Assembly (NCBI GenBank): GCA_002311455.1
Contig: DCAJ01000059.1
Span: forward strand, 8,786-24,678
Direction: 5' to 3'
DNA: 15,893 bases
Origin: Anaerolineales bacterium UBA1136
GTDB lineage: Bacteria; Chloroflexota; Anaerolineae; Anaerolineales; UBA11657
Below the pieces are notes generated by a model. That model made no database searches. It saw only the letters and a program-made list of their open reading frames with translations, and was not told the DNA's origin. A program made the translations under genes and the position numbers. Below, in pieces: positions 14,774 through 15,893 of this stretch (the first letter of the stretch is position 1; each line of letters begins with the position of its first letter).

Positions 14774-15682
14774 CAAATTTCTAAGAGTAGCAATGTGAGC
14801 TGGCCGGGTACCACAGCAGCCACCAATTAGAGTAGCTCCTGCCTGGCTCCAGGTTAGGGCATACTTAGCATAAGAATCCGGGTTTACAGCCGCAGTTTGC
14901 ACCCAGTTTTTTTGCTCGTTTAAGTATCCCACATTTGCATATGCTCCTATAGGTAATTTTGTATATGTACGCAAATCTTGTAGTGGGCTAAGTATGTCTT
15001 GGGCCGAGGTACAATTGATGAGTATCGCATGTGGATTTAATTGCAAAAGTGATGCTGCAGCATCATATAGGCTCTCTCCTGATAGTAGTGACCCATCACG
15101 ACCACACACTAAACTTGTGAAAGTGGGACATCCAGTGGAAATAGCGGCACTTGTAGCAATTACTGCTTCGAGAATTGTATTCATTGTTTCTACTAGTAGT
15201 AGATCTACTCCACAAGACATAAGAATATTGGACATCAAAGCGTGCTCTTCTCTTAGTGTTGTTTCTGACAGTGTGTTTTGAGGTGTGTAACTGTCTCCTA
15301 ACGGAGCTATAGATCCAGCTACAAAAGCTGAAGTGTTGGACAACCTGACTGCTTTTTTAGCTATTTCAACTGCTTGCTTAGTGATTGTTGTCGCTTGATC
15401 GCCCATTTCAGAGGAAGCGAGATTGTGGCGATGTGTTCGAAACGTATTTGCAGTTATTATGTTTGCTCCAGCCAACAGATAATCCAGATGAATTTGCATT
15501 AGTGTTTCTGGAGCATCTAAGATAGCCCGTGCAGACCAGAGTGGTAGGCTAATGTCTACTCCGCGCCGCTCAAGTTCGGTTCCAGTTGCTCCATCCAGCA
15601 GCAGTGTTTCAGATTTGAGCTTCCGTTTCAGCAACTTTCTACGAACATTTGGATCGTTATAGCTTATAGTAAATGGATGCAT
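14762..15682 (-). CDS. Homocysteine S-methyltransferase family protein
   Basis: This cytoplasmic zinc enzyme family moves a methyl group to homocysteine, giving methionine. The 306-residue product has the family start LLLDGATGTELERRGVD at about 27-43, ANTFRTHRHNL near 78-88, VETMNT near 164-169 and the three zinc cysteines: Cys224 in INCTS and Cys289-Cys290 in GGCCGT. Length matches single-domain members (MmuM, betaine- or S-methylmethionine-type, about 310) rather than MetH, which carries further folate and cobalamin domains. The methyl donor is therefore open: S-methylmethionine, SAM, betaine or another methylated compound. Its neighbour downstream is a DAO-family oxidoreductase, and metF is elsewhere in the window. 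The first ~20 residues before the conserved core are basic and unusual, but no better ATG lies inside. No Shine-Dalgarno is visible. Confidence 0.9.
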   Translation of the reverse strand: MHPFTISYNDPNVRRKLLKRKLKSETLLLDGATGTELERRGVDISLPLWSARAILDAPETLMQIHLDYLLAGANIITANTFRTHRHNLASSEMGDQATTITKQAVEIAKKAVRLSNTSAFVAGSIAPLGDSYTPQNTLSETTLREEHALMSNILMSCGVDLLLVETMNTILEAVIATSAAISTGCPTFTSLVCGRDGSLLSGESLYDAAASLLQLNPHAILINCTSAQDILSPLQDLRTYTKLPIGAYANVGYLNEQKNWVQTAAVNPDSYAKYALTWSQAGATLIGGCCGTRPAHIATLRNLLSL

Positions 15683-15893
15683 TAGAGTTGGATCAATGTC
15701 TATAGATTGTTATGGGCAATAATAATGATGCTGCAAAATACATGTGGTTTTGATAATAACTAATCATATTATATAGTCTATTCTTTGATTGCATTGAGTA
15801 AACATACTCGGTAAGTTCTAGTGTATAATCGACTAGTGCTAATACTTATCTTACGGTAGGATATTGTTAAGGATTGCTCATATTGATCGGTTT
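15683..15893. other. Non-coding right end of the window
   Basis: These 211 AT-rich bases contain no convincing gene or RNA. On the minus strand a TATAAT at 15773-15768 could be the -10 of the methyltransferase gene, with a leader of about 80 bases, though its -35 region is poor. On the plus strand another TATAAT at 15824-15829 may belong to a gene beyond the window. A short inverted repeat, GAGTA/TACTC with a four-base loop, lies at about 15796-15809. Both -10 calls are weak in such AT-rich DNA. Confidence 0.35.

Noticed and set aside
15831..15845. gactagtgctaatac resembles the very 3' end of bacterial 23S rRNA
   Set aside because: The sequence upstream shows none of the expected conserved 23S 3' segments, and a protein gene begins only about 150 bases away. 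A chance 15-base resemblance is more likely.

Overview
The window is an AT-rich chromosomal stretch of about 15.9 kb. It is packed with housekeeping and metabolic genes, with no gap longer than about 210 bases and no rRNA, tRNA, CRISPR array or insertion sequence that I can see. The gene set suggests a free-living, respiring bacterium of the phylum Chloroflexota, perhaps a marine SAR202/Dehalococcoidia-like lineage. The hints are an extracellular C-terminal domain of a style familiar from Chloroflexota at the left edge, a DAO-family flavoprotein, a BCD/PucC-type transporter without photosynthesis genes, and low GC. This placement is an inference from protein style, not a proof.

Layout. The left end (+ strand) holds the C-terminus of an exported protein followed by rsmI (16S rRNA 2'-O-methyltransferase). 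A two-domain family 2 glycosyltransferase lies convergent on the minus strand. A plus-strand run follows: msrP and msrQ (periplasmic methionine sulfoxide reductase and its haem membrane partner) and metF (methylene-THF reductase). A minus-strand mutS2 is divergent from a plus-strand moaA (first step of molybdenum cofactor synthesis). From about 8.5 kb to the right end everything is on the minus strand. In transcription order these are a homocysteine S-methyltransferase family gene, a DAO-family FAD oxidoreductase, a 2-oxoacid dehydrogenase E2, its E3 (lpdA, one base downstream), an unrecognised 8-TM membrane protein, and a BCD/PucC-type MFS transporter whose start overlaps the stop of the membrane protein.

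How the genes fit together. MoaA feeds molybdenum cofactor synthesis, and MsrP is a molybdenum enzyme, so the two are functionally linked although separated by metF and mutS2. MetF makes methyl-THF, and the homocysteine methyltransferase uses some methyl donor to make methionine. The adjacent flavoprotein could be an N-methyl amine or amino-acid oxidase supplying one-carbon units (inference). E2 and E3 form two thirds of a 2-oxoacid dehydrogenase complex whose E1 lies outside the window.

The most unusual points are: the PucC-like transporter translationally coupled to an unknown membrane protein; an MsrP whose Tat signal ends in a lipobox-like Cys; a MutS2 whose Smr LDLR motif reads LHLR; a possible leaderless promoter for mutS2; and inverted repeats placed exactly at intercistronic stop/start regions. 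No obviously new defence or mobile system is present.
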